55,884 bases of DNA. It comes from Nanobdellota archaeon. Its GTDB lineage: Archaea; Nanobdellota; Nanobdellia; Pacearchaeales; GW2011-AR1. Under the pieces are notes generated by a model, which was given only the letters and a program-made list of their open reading frames with translations, was not told where the DNA came from and did no database searches. The stretch lies in NCBI GenBank assembly GCA_018816335.1, contig JAHIVP010000036.1, forward strand, positions 1 through 55,884, written 5' to 3'. The position numbers were made by a program, and so were the translations under genes. Shown piece by piece: positions 23,376 to 31,962 of the stretch (the first letter of the stretch is position 1; each line of letters opens with the position of its first letter).

Positions 23376-24474
23376 GACAGAACATACAGACAAAAAAACA
23401 GGAATGGTTTTGAAGAGAATCACAACATCAGAATGGGAAACTCATAACCACAAGATAGCTGTTAATAATTCTTTATTTAATTGTGAAAAATCAAGAATAG
23501 AAAATCAAAAACCAATTCTTCCTGCTCATTTTCAAGTTTATCATATCTTCTTTAATAAGAAAAAGAAAATTTGGAATTTTGATAGGGTTGCAGAAAGTAA
23601 AGCACATTCTTCAAGGGTAGGAAGATTTTATTTACCTTTCCAACAAAGAAATGCTAATCAATGGAGTGGTCTAACTTTTCAGGAAGCAGAGGCAGATTTT
23701 CAGGAGTTAGTTAATAGAGGTTTAACATTTGTCCCTTATCCTGTCCCATTAGACGCAGATTTAGAAAAATGGAGAGAAAGAAAAGCAGACGCATTAACTT
23801 TTCTAACTCCAAGCCAAACATTATTTCCTATTTTCTGCACAAAACATCAGAGAGATTTATTTGAAGAAATTTTTAATTATGAATTTGAAAACTCCAAATT
23901 AATCGGCGTTCAATGTTATGGACTTAATGACGCTAACACATTACTTAATTTAACAAAAATAAAATTAAGAAACCAGATGTTACAAACAGGCGACGAAGCA
24001 CCTTTACTTATAGGATTAAATTATGAAAAAGTTTTAAGAAGTTTATCTTGTGTGTCTGGAAATTTTGCTTATTCTTGTTATGGATTTGATGTTTTGTCTT
24101 GTAGACAAATGAATATGGAGAATATGCCAACAGAGGTAATAAAAAATATGATTGGCAAGGAAATAGAAGAGATTATGAGGTATGATAGAGTTTTAGGTGG
24201 CTTTAATCGTTCGGCAGAGCAGGAATTTTGGGATGACATTAATATGACAAGAGTATTTTTAGAAAATGTTGATGTTACACAAGGATTAACACCTTATCAA
24301 GCGATACAATGGGCGAATCATAGAGGGCAACAGAAAGATTTTGATATATTGAATGATTATATTTTAGAAACTGCTTATGATGAAAATGCTCTTTTGAATT
24401 TTATTAACAATAATAAAGAAAAATGGGCAGTATTCTATAAAACTAAAATTATGCAGACAGCAGGAGTTATCTAA
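23356..24474 (+). CDS. unknown 372-residue protein in the type III R-M operon
   Basis: Soluble alpha/beta protein with no motif I can name. Visible blocks: SSRVGRFYLPFQQRN, RGLTFVPYPVPLDADLEKW, ADALTFLTPSQTLFPIFC and NFAYSCYGFDVLSCRQMN. The repeated strand-helix pattern could be a TIM-like barrel. It overlaps the winged-helix gene and ends at the base before mod, so it is part of this cassette. It might be an added specificity, modification or effector subunit. Standard type III systems need only Mod and Res. Confidence 0.7.
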   Translation: MILKKIKTEHTDKKTGMVLKRITTSEWETHNHKIAVNNSLFNCEKSRIENQKPILPAHFQVYHIFFNKKKKIWNFDRVAESKAHSSRVGRFYLPFQQRNANQWSGLTFQEAEADFQELVNRGLTFVPYPVPLDADLEKWRERKADALTFLTPSQTLFPIFCTKHQRDLFEEIFNYEFENSKLIGVQCYGLNDANTLLNLTKIKLRNQMLQTGDEAPLLIGLNYEKVLRSLSCVSGNFAYSCYGFDVLSCRQMNMENMPTEVIKNMIGKEIEEIMRYDRVLGGFNRSAEQEFWDDINMTRVFLENVDVTQGLTPYQAIQWANHRGQQKDFDILNDYILETAYDENALLNFINNNKEKWAVFYKTKIMQTAGVI

Positions 24475-26181
24475 ATGGCAAAACCAAATTATTCAAATTG
24501 GGATAAGAAGGATTTAATTAAAGAAGTTGAAGCATTAAAAAAGCAGAAAACTTTTGGATTGGTATGGGAGAGAGATAAATCAAAAGAAGTTTTTGACTAT
24601 TATCTTAATTGGGATGGAACACAGAATAAAGAAACTTTTGGAGATGAAGAAGGTAAATTTCCTGTTCTAAAAGAAGTTAAAGGAAAAGCAATAGATAACG
24701 AAGACCCAAAATACAATCTTATGATTGAAGGGGATAATTATCATGCTCTTGCTGTTCTAAACTTTATACACAATAAGGCGATAGATGTTATTTACATAGA
24801 CCCCCCATATAATACAGGTGCGAGAAATTGGAAATATAATAATGATTATGTGGATAAAGAAGACGCTTATAGACATAGTAAATGGTTAAATTTCATGGAG
24901 AAGAGATTAAAGATTGCTAAAAATCTCTTAAAGAAAGATGGTGTTTTAATCTGTGCTATTGATGAGAATGAGTTATGGAGATTAGGTTGTTTATTAGAAG
25001 AGATATTTTTTGATTATAATGTTCATTTAGTTACAATAGTTCATAATCCAAAGGGAGTTCAAGGTAAAAACTTTTCTTACACCAATGAGTTTGCATATTT
25101 TGTTGTTCCCAGAGGACAGAAAGTAATAGGAAACAGAAAATTAAGAGAAGATGAGATATATTGGAGTAATTTAAGGAATTGGGGTGGAGAATCTTTAAGG
25201 AAAGACGCTAAAAATTGCTTTTATCCTATAATTGTTAAAGGGAATAAAATTGTTGGTTTTGGAGATGTTCCAAAAAATGATTTTCATCCAAAAAAACAAA
25301 CAGAACAGAAAGGAGATTTATCTTACATTTATCCCATAGATGTTCAGGGAGTTGAGAGAAAATGGAGATATGCCCGACAAAGTGTAGAATCAATAAAAGA
25401 ATTTCTTAAAGTCAGAAAATCTAAAGATAGAATTGAGATAGAGATAGGAAAAGACTTTGGAACTGTAAGAACTGTATGGCAAGACGCAAAGTATGACGCT
25501 TCTGAATATGGAACAAAATTAGTAAATGCTTTAGTCCCTAATGGAAATTTTGATTTTCCAAAATCTGTTTATGCAGTTCATGATTGTATTTATCCAATAA
25601 TTTCAGAAAGAAAAAATGCAGTTGTTCTTGATTATTTTGCAGGTTCAGGAACAACAGGACACGCCACTATGATGTTAAATAAACAGGATGGTGGAAACAG
25701 AAAGTTTATTTTATGCACCAATAACGAAAATAAAATATCAGAAGAGGTTTGTTACCCAAGAATAAAAGCAGTAATAAAAGGGAATGAAAAATATCCAGAC
25801 ATTACAGGAATAAAAGATAACTTCAAATATTTTAAAACTGATTTTGTTGAATCTGCACCAACAGACCAAAACAAAAAGAAGATAGTGGATAAATCCACAG
25901 AAATGTTATGTATTAAGGAAAATGCCTTTAAGCCGATTATTGACAAGAAAGGTTATAAGGTTTTCAAAAATTCAGACATTCATTTAGGAATTATTTTTGA
26001 TGACGAGCAAATAGAAAAATTTGTTAAAGAAGCAAAAAACATTAAAGGAAAATTTCATGTTTATGTTTTCTCTTTTGATGACAGCGTTCCAAAAGAAGAA
26101 TTTAAAAGTATGGAAGGAAGAATTAAATTATGCCCTATTCCAGAGGTTATACTTCATGTTTATAGGAAAATTTTCAAATGA
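24475..26181 (+). CDS. mod: type III DNA adenine methyltransferase (Mod)
   Basis: 568 residues. Motif IV DPPYNTGARNW (about residue 108) precedes motif I DYFAGSGTTGHATMM (about 386), the beta-class order. The middle is the variable target-recognition domain (about 190-350). It binds S-adenosylmethionine and methylates adenine in an asymmetric site, and also gives Res its specificity. Overlaps res by four bases (ATGA). Confidence 0.92.
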   Translation: MAKPNYSNWDKKDLIKEVEALKKQKTFGLVWERDKSKEVFDYYLNWDGTQNKETFGDEEGKFPVLKEVKGKAIDNEDPKYNLMIEGDNYHALAVLNFIHNKAIDVIYIDPPYNTGARNWKYNNDYVDKEDAYRHSKWLNFMEKRLKIAKNLLKKDGVLICAIDENELWRLGCLLEEIFFDYNVHLVTIVHNPKGVQGKNFSYTNEFAYFVVPRGQKVIGNRKLREDEIYWSNLRNWGGESLRKDAKNCFYPIIVKGNKIVGFGDVPKNDFHPKKQTEQKGDLSYIYPIDVQGVERKWRYARQSVESIKEFLKVRKSKDRIEIEIGKDFGTVRTVWQDAKYDASEYGTKLVNALVPNGNFDFPKSVYAVHDCIYPIISERKNAVVLDYFAGSGTTGHATMMLNKQDGGNRKFILCTNNENKISEEVCYPRIKAVIKGNEKYPDITGIKDNFKYFKTDFVESAPTDQNKKKIVDKSTEMLCIKENAFKPIIDKKGYKVFKNSDIHLGIIFDDEQIEKFVKEAKNIKGKFHVYVFSFDDSVPKEEFKSMEGRIKLCPIPEVILHVYRKIFK

Positions 26182-28370
26182 TAGAATTAAAAGATTATCA
26201 GGAAATAGCAATAGAGAAGTTAAAAGACGAAGTTAATGAGTTGTTAGAAGCAGATGATAGTAAAATCTGCGTCTTTAAATCTCCGACAGGTTCAGGAAAA
26301 ACTTTAATGATGGCAGACGCATTAAAGAGATTAGTTAGATTAAGAGAAGACAATAAAAAATTATCTTTTATTTGGATTTCAGTAAATAAACTTCATGACC
26401 AAAGCAAAGGTAGTTTAGAAAAATATTATGAAGATACAAGAATAATAAAATGTTCTAATTTTGAAGATTTACAAGATAAAACAATAGACGAGAACGAAAT
26501 TTTGTTTTTTAATTGGCAGAGCATTAACAAAAAAGATAATATCTATATAAGAGAGAATGAGCAAGACAATAATCTTTCTAATATCATAACAAATACTAAA
26601 GACGAAGGAAGAGAGATTATTTTAGTAATTGACGAAAGTCATCATACAGCAGACGCACAAAAATCAAAGGAAGTTATTGACGCAATAAACCCAAAAGTTA
26701 CTATTGAAGTGTCGGCTACTCCAAAGATAAAAGATATTTCCAGAATTGTTGAAGTTGATTTTAAGAAAGTCCAAGAAGAAGGAATGATAAAGAAAGAAGT
26801 AACAATAAACCCAGAAATAGACAAAATAAAAGTAAGTGGAAAAAGCACAGATGACATAGTTATTGATACTGCTTTAAAGAAAAGAAAGGAATTAAGCAAA
26901 CTTTATGAAAAAGTTGGCTCAAATATTAATCCTCTTATTTTGATTCAGTTGCCAGATAATAAGGCAGGAGTTCTTGATAGAAAAGAAGATATTATAGAAA
27001 AACTAAAGAAAAAGGGAATAACCACAGACAATAGAAAATTAGCCATTTATCTTTCAGATAAAGATAGTAAAATTAATCTTGAAAATATAAGCAAACCAGA
27101 CAACGAAGTAGAAGTTTTATTATTCAAACAGGCAATAGCATTGGGATGGGATTGTCCAAGAGCACAGATTTTGGTTTTATTTAGGGATTGGAAAAGTATA
27201 GAGTTTTCAATTCAAACAATAGGCAGAATAATGAGAATGCCTGAATTTTATCATTATGACGAAGATGAATTAAATAGGGGTTTTGTTTTTACTAATTTAT
27301 CTGATGTAAAAATTGCAGAGGACATAGCAAAAGATTATATTACCATTCATGAGGCAAAAAGAAGAGATGACTATAAAGAGATTAAACTTAATTCTTCTTA
27401 TTTGAAAAGACAAAGAGAGAAAACAAGATTATCTGGAGAATTTTCTAAAATCTTTTTGGATGTTGCTAAAGAAGATAAATTAAAAGAAAAGATAAACAAA
27501 AATCCTACTGAATCAATTAATAGTTTAATGATTGATGGAAGAATAGTTAATCTTGATAAAATTCAATTAATTCAATCTAAAAATCATTTAGAGATTAAGA
27601 AAACAGCTAAAGAATTGCAGTATCAATTTGATTTATTTCTTCGTTCTGTCTGCACACCTTACGCACCTGTTGATTCAAGTAGAGTTATAAGAACAACATT
27701 ATACCGATTTTTTAACAAGGAAATAGGGATGGATGATTATACAGAAATTCAAAAAATTATTTTAGGAACAGAAAATAATCAATATTTTAGAGATTCATTA
27801 GAGAAAGCTAAGGAAGTTTATGATAAATTGATTGTTCAAAAATTAAAAGAAGAAAGAGAAAGTGAGGAATATATTTGGGAAGTTCCTGAATCTGTAATGT
27901 ATAATAGCAAAGCAAAAGAAATAGATTATAAAAAATCTGTTATGAAACCTCATTTTTCAAAAGCCGAGAGCAAACCAGAAAAAGATTTTATTGGTTTTTT
28001 AGAAAAATCTGATAATAATGTAGTATGGTGGTATAAGAATGGAGATAGCACAGAAAAAAAGTATTTTTCTGTGAAATATAGGGATAGTAAAAAGGTTCCG
28101 AGAGGATTTTATGTTGATTTTATTGTTTTAACTAAAGATGGAAAGATAGGGCTTTTTGATACAAAGGCAGGGAGAACAGCAGAAGATTCAAAACAAAAAG
28201 CCGAAGCCCTACAAAAATACATAAAAGAACAAAACGAGAAGCATAATAAGAAATTATGGGGTGGGATAGTTGTTCCGAAGAACGACAGCTTTAGATATAA
28301 CTCACAAGAGAAATATCAATTTAACGAAGCAAATTTAGGGGAAGATTGGGATTTTTTGGATTTCAAATAA
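26178..28370 (+). CDS. res: type III restriction subunit (Res)
   Basis: 730 residues. Superfamily 2 helicase: FKSPTGSGKTLMMADAL (Walker A), IDESHH (DEAH-like), VSATPK (motif III), QTIGRIMRMPE (motif VI). A PD-(D/E)XK nuclease lies near the C-terminus: YVDFIVLTKDGKIGLFDTKA. All key residues present, so it is likely active. Shorter than classic EcoP1I Res (about 970). Its stop is four bases from a subterminal repeat of the transposon. Confidence 0.92.
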   Translation: MIELKDYQEIAIEKLKDEVNELLEADDSKICVFKSPTGSGKTLMMADALKRLVRLREDNKKLSFIWISVNKLHDQSKGSLEKYYEDTRIIKCSNFEDLQDKTIDENEILFFNWQSINKKDNIYIRENEQDNNLSNIITNTKDEGREIILVIDESHHTADAQKSKEVIDAINPKVTIEVSATPKIKDISRIVEVDFKKVQEEGMIKKEVTINPEIDKIKVSGKSTDDIVIDTALKKRKELSKLYEKVGSNINPLILIQLPDNKAGVLDRKEDIIEKLKKKGITTDNRKLAIYLSDKDSKINLENISKPDNEVEVLLFKQAIALGWDCPRAQILVLFRDWKSIEFSIQTIGRIMRMPEFYHYDEDELNRGFVFTNLSDVKIAEDIAKDYITIHEAKRRDDYKEIKLNSSYLKRQREKTRLSGEFSKIFLDVAKEDKLKEKINKNPTESINSLMIDGRIVNLDKIQLIQSKNHLEIKKTAKELQYQFDLFLRSVCTPYAPVDSSRVIRTTLYRFFNKEIGMDDYTEIQKIILGTENNQYFRDSLEKAKEVYDKLIVQKLKEERESEEYIWEVPESVMYNSKAKEIDYKKSVMKPHFSKAESKPEKDFIGFLEKSDNNVVWWYKNGDSTEKKYFSVKYRDSKKVPRGFYVDFIVLTKDGKIGLFDTKAGRTAEDSKQKAEALQKYIKEQNEKHNKKLWGGIVVPKNDSFRYNSQEKYQFNEANLGEDWDFLDFK

Positions 28371-28519
28371 AAAGCCACGCCCCTTAACACTATTATTCAA
28401 GCCACGAAAACTTAACACTCTCATTTTCCAAAACATTTATAAAGCTTATGTGTAGCACTTTCAAAAAAAGTATATTAAGTTTGTTGACTTTATAATATTA
28501 GAAGGGAGGAAAAAATAAA

Positions 28520-28675
28520 ATGAAACTGACAGAAAAACAACTGAGAGAAAAGTTTAGCAAGTGCGAAGTATGTGGAACTGTAGCAGATGAAAGTATACCC
28601 ACAGACGAATTGTGTGGTATTTGTGATAAATGCTTTGCAAGAAAGGATGTCCAAAAAGCTTTGTTTAGGATATAA
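28520..28675 (+). CDS. small zinc-binding protein
   Basis: 51 residues: FSKCEVCGTVADES then ELCGICDKCF, two CxxC pairs. GGGAGG nine bases upstream is a ribosome-binding site. First gene after the transposon; a TATA (TTTATAATATT) is near 28490. Confidence 0.6.
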   Translation: MKLTEKQLREKFSKCEVCGTVADESIPTDELCGICDKCFARKDVQKALFRI

Positions 28676-28690
28676 CAAAGCAAACCAAAA

Positions 28691-28801
28691 ATGAAAACAA
28701 GAACTTGCAAAAGATGTGGACAGATAATTCCAAAGATAAAATATCCAAAGCATCTCATAGAGGCACATAGAGATTTCAGTAAGATTGATAAACAAAAATG
28801 A
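28691..28801 (+). CDS. 36-residue C2H2-like zinc finger
   Basis: TCKRCGQIIPKIKYPKHLIE followed by AH is a CxxC...HxxxxH finger. Its stop overlaps the next start by four bases. Likely DNA or RNA binding; short but plausible. Confidence 0.55.
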   Translation: MKTRTCKRCGQIIPKIKYPKHLIEAHRDFSKIDKQK

Positions 28802-29328
28802 AAGCAATTGGATACCATGAAGAAAGACAACACTGGGATGTATTTGATATTAAAGTGAGTAGCATACAAGCTAAGATAATTGTTGATAAATTAGCAAGAC
28901 ACTTTAAGCTTTCAATTACCAATGTTGTGTTTTATGGTTGGAAAGATAGTGGACAAGCATCTAGATGGAGAGCAAGAATAAGGTTATGTCACACTCCAAG
29001 TATTGGGGTTATTTGCCATGAAGTTAACCATTTTCTTTGCTGGAAAAAGTTTGGTGTATCTGGGGTTAGACATGGTACTAAAACATGGTGCAGACAGTTA
29101 CAAATCATCATTAACTATGTTAGGAAGATGAATTTTTGGAATGATGAATTTGCTAGAAGAACTGCTCCTAAACCACAAAAACCAGAACCAACAAAATTAG
29201 AGATTAGATTGAAAAAGATTGAAAGACTAGAGAATAACATCAAAAGACACAACACTAGAATAAAGAGATGTCAAACTCTAATCAAAAAAACTAATAGAAA
29301 AATCTCTGCATTGAAAAGATTTATTTAA
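28798..29328 (+). CDS. zincin-like protein with coiled-coil tail
   Basis: 176 residues. Residues 60-100: ARIRLCHTPSIGVICHEVNH gives an HExxH zinc motif, and a downstream HGTKTW may supply a third ligand. Residues 125-175 are a long basic coiled coil. The pattern resembles small phage SprT/zincin-like proteins. Function could be peptidase or a metal-bound structural protein. Confidence 0.65.
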   Translation: MKAIGYHEERQHWDVFDIKVSSIQAKIIVDKLARHFKLSITNVVFYGWKDSGQASRWRARIRLCHTPSIGVICHEVNHFLCWKKFGVSGVRHGTKTWCRQLQIIINYVRKMNFWNDEFARRTAPKPQKPEPTKLEIRLKKIERLENNIKRHNTRIKRCQTLIKKTNRKISALKRFI

Positions 29329-29363
29329 CATTATTTTTTTTTGTAAATTTTCTAAAAATATAA

Positions 29364-29377
29364 ATTTATAAACATCA
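29364..29377 (+). promoter_or_regulatory. promoter for 29394
   Basis: AAATTTATAAACATC, 18-25 bases before the ATG at 29394. A T-run at 29335-29342 just before may end the preceding transcript. Confidence 0.5.
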
Positions 29378-29393
29378 ATCCCCTATAAAAAAC

Positions 29394-30011
29394 ATGGGAA
29401 TACTAACTGCAACAAGGTGGGGAGCATTATCAATCTTCAAGTTCATAATAAGACATTGGTATATCTTTGTTCTTATGATTATTATTTTCCCAACAATCAT
29501 TCAATCAATAGCTCATGCAAGAGAAACTAACAACCCAGCATATCCTTTTCTTCAATTAGGAGTTAGACTATCAAATGCAGACCACTTAATTTATGAAGAT
29601 GTTCAATTATTAAAAGAAGACCCATCACTATTAGTTGGATTAAAAAACCCAGAGCAAGGAGTATGGTCTAAATTCAAATATGGATGGGCTTTTTTCTGGG
29701 GAGTGATATGGAGATTATTTGGAAACATTTGGTTAATCACAGTTCCATTTGTTTTCTTTTATAGAGTTCTAAAAATGAGACAAACATCTGAACCAGCAAA
29801 AAATCTAACAATGGCATTAATATTTGGATTCTTATTTATCTTATTTATTAATCTAATTATTATAATAGTGAATTTACTATCAGCAGAACCAACTTTAATT
29901 TTACCAGAAGGAGATATGTATGATAAGTCTTGGTTTTTAATAAAAATAGTATTACCTTTTCATGGGATAATCGCACTAGCTAACTATATATATACCTCAC
30001 TTGGAAAGTGA
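29394..30011 (+). CDS. membrane protein, about four helices
   Basis: 205 residues. Membrane segments near 20-38, 100-125, 140-165 and 180-200, with a loop of about 60 residues between the first two. Near its 3' end a TAGTGAATTTACTA site (29866-29879) is read as codons. Convergent with 29997. Possibly a virion or secretion membrane component. Not recognised. Confidence 0.65.
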   Translation: MGILTATRWGALSIFKFIIRHWYIFVLMIIIFPTIIQSIAHARETNNPAYPFLQLGVRLSNADHLIYEDVQLLKEDPSLLVGLKNPEQGVWSKFKYGWAFFWGVIWRLFGNIWLITVPFVFFYRVLKMRQTSEPAKNLTMALIFGFLFILFINLIIIIVNLLSAEPTLILPEGDMYDKSWFLIKIVLPFHGIIALANYIYTSLGK

Positions 30012-30350
30012 AAAGAATCCTGCTTTTTTCTTATAGTATTTATAAAACACACCCTTAGCAGGTTTGTATAATTCATTTTCCATTAACTTACCTTCTAGTA
30101 ACCCACCATTAATAACATAATAATTGACTCTTTTTTTCTCTGTAGATTCATTATTGTTAACTAATTCAAATGTTCCATCTTCAATAAGTTGCTTAAACCA
30201 CTTTAAAAATTCTTTACTATTTTCAGGAGCTTTTGCTATTTTTTCAAAATCAGACCTACACCCACCAACACTTTCTGTGAAGATTCCTCCTTTAAGAAAT
30301 TTGCTATTTAGTAAATTCACTATCCACTTAAATTCTATCTCTGGTTTCAT
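29997..30350 (-). CDS. possible winged-helix regulator
   Basis: 117 residues, soluble. FLKWFKQLIEDGTFELVNNN and KKRVNYYVINGGLLEGK look like a winged helix, as in replication or transcription regulators. A TAGTAAATTCACTA site (30309-30322) lies inside its first 15 codons, and related half-sites lie upstream, suggesting self-control. Promoter TTTATAAAG and TTTAAACC words lie near 30355-30380. Confidence 0.55.
   Translation of the reverse strand: MKPEIEFKWIVNLLNSKFLKGGIFTESVGGCRSDFEKIAKAPENSKEFLKWFKQLIEDGTFELVNNNESTEKKRVNYYVINGGLLEGKLMENELYKPAKGVFYKYYKKKAGFFSLSK
30309..30322. promoter_or_regulatory. TAGTRAATTYACTA operator candidate
   Basis: TAGTAAATTCACTA within the start of the gene 29997-30350, with related sites at 29866 and 11177. 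Position fits a roadblock or autorepression site. Confidence 0.45.
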
Positions 30351-30439
30351 ACTTTTATAAAGAGTATTTACTATTTAAACCTTTTTAATAATAGTGTTTT
30401 CACTAAAGCCTTTAAAAAGCCCAAAAACCTATAAAAATC

Positions 30440-30496
30440 ATGGTGGTAAATAATACCTTAATTTATATAGAATTGAAAGGAGGTTTTTTTAAATGA
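30440..30496 (+). CDS. 18-residue leader peptide
   Basis: Reads MVVNNTLIYIELKGGFFK; its TGA overlaps the ATG at 30493. The AAAGGAGGT ribosome-binding site of the next gene is inside it (codons for KGG). Similar short ORFs precede 5546 and 48036, so coupling may be real. Confidence 0.4.
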   Translation: MVVNNTLIYIELKGGFFK

Positions 30497-31521
30497 ATAA
30501 AAAAGGAAATGTTCTCGCAGTTTTAATGCTTCTATTCATGGGTGTACTTGCAGTATCAGTTGTTTTGTTGATTACTGGAGTTATTGAATTACCTACAACA
30601 ACAGTTTCAACAGCAACATCTACACAGACAGCACAACAGGTGGCTACAGCAACTAAGACAGGAGATATTGCTTCTTTAGGAGTTTATGTTAGAGACTTAG
30701 CTAATGATGATATTAACACAAAACTTGCAGTTGCAACATACTGTCAAGATGATAAAGGTGAATTTATCATAGATGGAACAACATCTTCTACAACAGCAGA
30801 AATTACAGGTAAAACAGAAATAGGTAGAACAGTAACTTGTTGGGCATTTAGTTCAACAATTCAATCAGACCCTAAGACAATTAAGATTGATGGTGAATCA
30901 CCTCACATTGTTATTGACGCTTATACAATAACTGGAGATGGAAATCTTCAATTCTACACAGATACATTTACAACAGGAACAGGAGTAACTAATGTTACAA
31001 TTGCAAGTGCTGGACAATCTGATACACTTCAGAAAATGAAGTATACTAATAATGTATCAGACAAATTCTTGCCTCTAGGAGGATTTTACTTTGCTACTGC
31101 TTCAGGTTCAAATGTTTCAGGTGTTGATATTTCAGGAAGTGCTACACTAGGTGGAATGGACCACGCATCTACTCAAATTGTTAGTTCTGTTTTAACTTCA
31201 AGAGTGGCTACAAGAAAAGACAACTTTGATTTTGTTTTTGAAGTTGACGATGATAGCACAAAAGCTGGAAATCAAGTTTTATTGATGGATGAGCAAGATT
31301 ACTTAGAATCAGGAACAGTTGTAATTGAAGCTTCTTCAACAGCTTGTAATCCACAGGCAGGAGTAGGAGATTTAGTAAGTTCTTTTGCTTTTACTAAAGG
31401 TTATTACAGGTCATCTATTGAGAACTCTGTTAAATACGGACATGAAACTGATGCAACTACAGCTTCATTAGTAAGTGCTAATGATGTAATAGGAGCAACA
31501 TTCTACTGTAACTCTGATTAA
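30493..31521 (+). CDS. probable abundant pilin-like or virion surface protein
   Basis: 342 residues. MNKKGNVLAVLMLLFMGVLA is a Lys-Lys-Gly followed by a hydrophobic helix, like archaeal type IV pilin leaders. The rest is Thr/Ser/Ala-rich and beta-strand-rich, with Cys pairs near residues 83/113 and at the C-terminus. It has the best Shine-Dalgarno in the window (AAAGGAGGT) and a T-rich terminator after it; codon use appears more even than in neighbours. Strong expression is likely. A capsid or pilus subunit is inference. Confidence 0.75.
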   Translation: MNKKGNVLAVLMLLFMGVLAVSVVLLITGVIELPTTTVSTATSTQTAQQVATATKTGDIASLGVYVRDLANDDINTKLAVATYCQDDKGEFIIDGTTSSTTAEITGKTEIGRTVTCWAFSSTIQSDPKTIKIDGESPHIVIDAYTITGDGNLQFYTDTFTTGTGVTNVTIASAGQSDTLQKMKYTNNVSDKFLPLGGFYFATASGSNVSGVDISGSATLGGMDHASTQIVSSVLTSRVATRKDNFDFVFEVDDDSTKAGNQVLLMDEQDYLESGTVVIEASSTACNPQAGVGDLVSSFAFTKGYYRSSIENSVKYGHETDATTASLVSANDVIGATFYCNSD

Positions 31522-31530
31522 GGCTAATCA

Positions 31531-31563
31531 ATTTATTTTTTTATTTTCTTTTTCTTTTTTTTT
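31531..31563 (+). terminator. T-rich terminator
   Basis: Two long runs of T after the 31521 stop (ATTTATTTTTTTATTTTC and following T-run), as used for termination in archaea. Just before the transposon at 31613. Confidence 0.6.
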
Positions 31564-31674
31564 ACTTCTACTGTTAAGTTTGTTATTATTTTATAATTAC
31601 TACTCTATATAGTGTATTGTTAAGTTAATTGGGCTTAATCTAAGACTTTGATTTTTTAAGCCGAATAACCAAAA

Positions 31675-31686
31675 AGTATTTAAATG
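31675..31686 (+). promoter_or_regulatory. promoter for the AbrB-like gene
   Basis: AAAAAGTATTTAAATGTGG, about 30 bases before the ATG at 31715. The word CCGAATAACC just upstream also occurs near the left end of the first transposon. Confidence 0.55.
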
Positions 31687-31714
31687 TGGTTTAACTTAAT
31701 TTTATTAAGAGAAT

Positions 31715-31957
31715 ATGGAAATAAAAAACATTCCAATGGTAGAAAAGAGAAAATTAGTAGCTTCTGGTTCATCAGTTGTAGCTGTGATACCAAAACAATG
31801 GTTAGAGGGTAATGGATTAAAAGCAGGAGATGAAGTTTTGATGATAGCTAATGGAGATTTAAAGTTTCAAAAGATGACAGGAGAAAACATAGAGAGAATA
31901 AAAAATCAACTTAATAATCAGATGACTTCAAACCCAATCAGTAGTGAGGGTACCTAA
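31715..31957 (+). CDS. AbrB/SpoVT-like regulator
   Basis: 80 residues. KRKLVASGSSVVAVIPKQWL then GLKAGDEVLMIANGDLKF is an AbrB-type swapped hairpin; a helical tail follows. Likely binds its own or the R-M promoter. The structured RNA follows directly. Confidence 0.75.
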   Translation: MEIKNIPMVEKRKLVASGSSVVAVIPKQWLEGNGLKAGDEVLMIANGDLKFQKMTGENIERIKNQLNNQMTSNPISSEGT

Positions 31958-31962
31958 TTTGC

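Larger units (their letters stand above)
21330..28431. mobile_element. 7.1-kb transposon carrying a type III restriction-modification system
   Basis: The unit runs from 21339 to 28422. ATTTTCCAA is directly repeated at 21330-21338 and 28423-28431, a target duplication. The inner ends are inverted repeats: GAGAGTGTT...GTGGC at the left, and its complement at 28401-28422 (15 of 22 bases equal). A second, internal copy of the right repeat starts at 28374. Contents: DDE transposase, DUF2080-like protein, winged helix, a 372-residue unknown, Mod and Res. Codon choice inside (frequent GAC, GCC, CGA) differs from neighbours. Confidence 0.8.
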
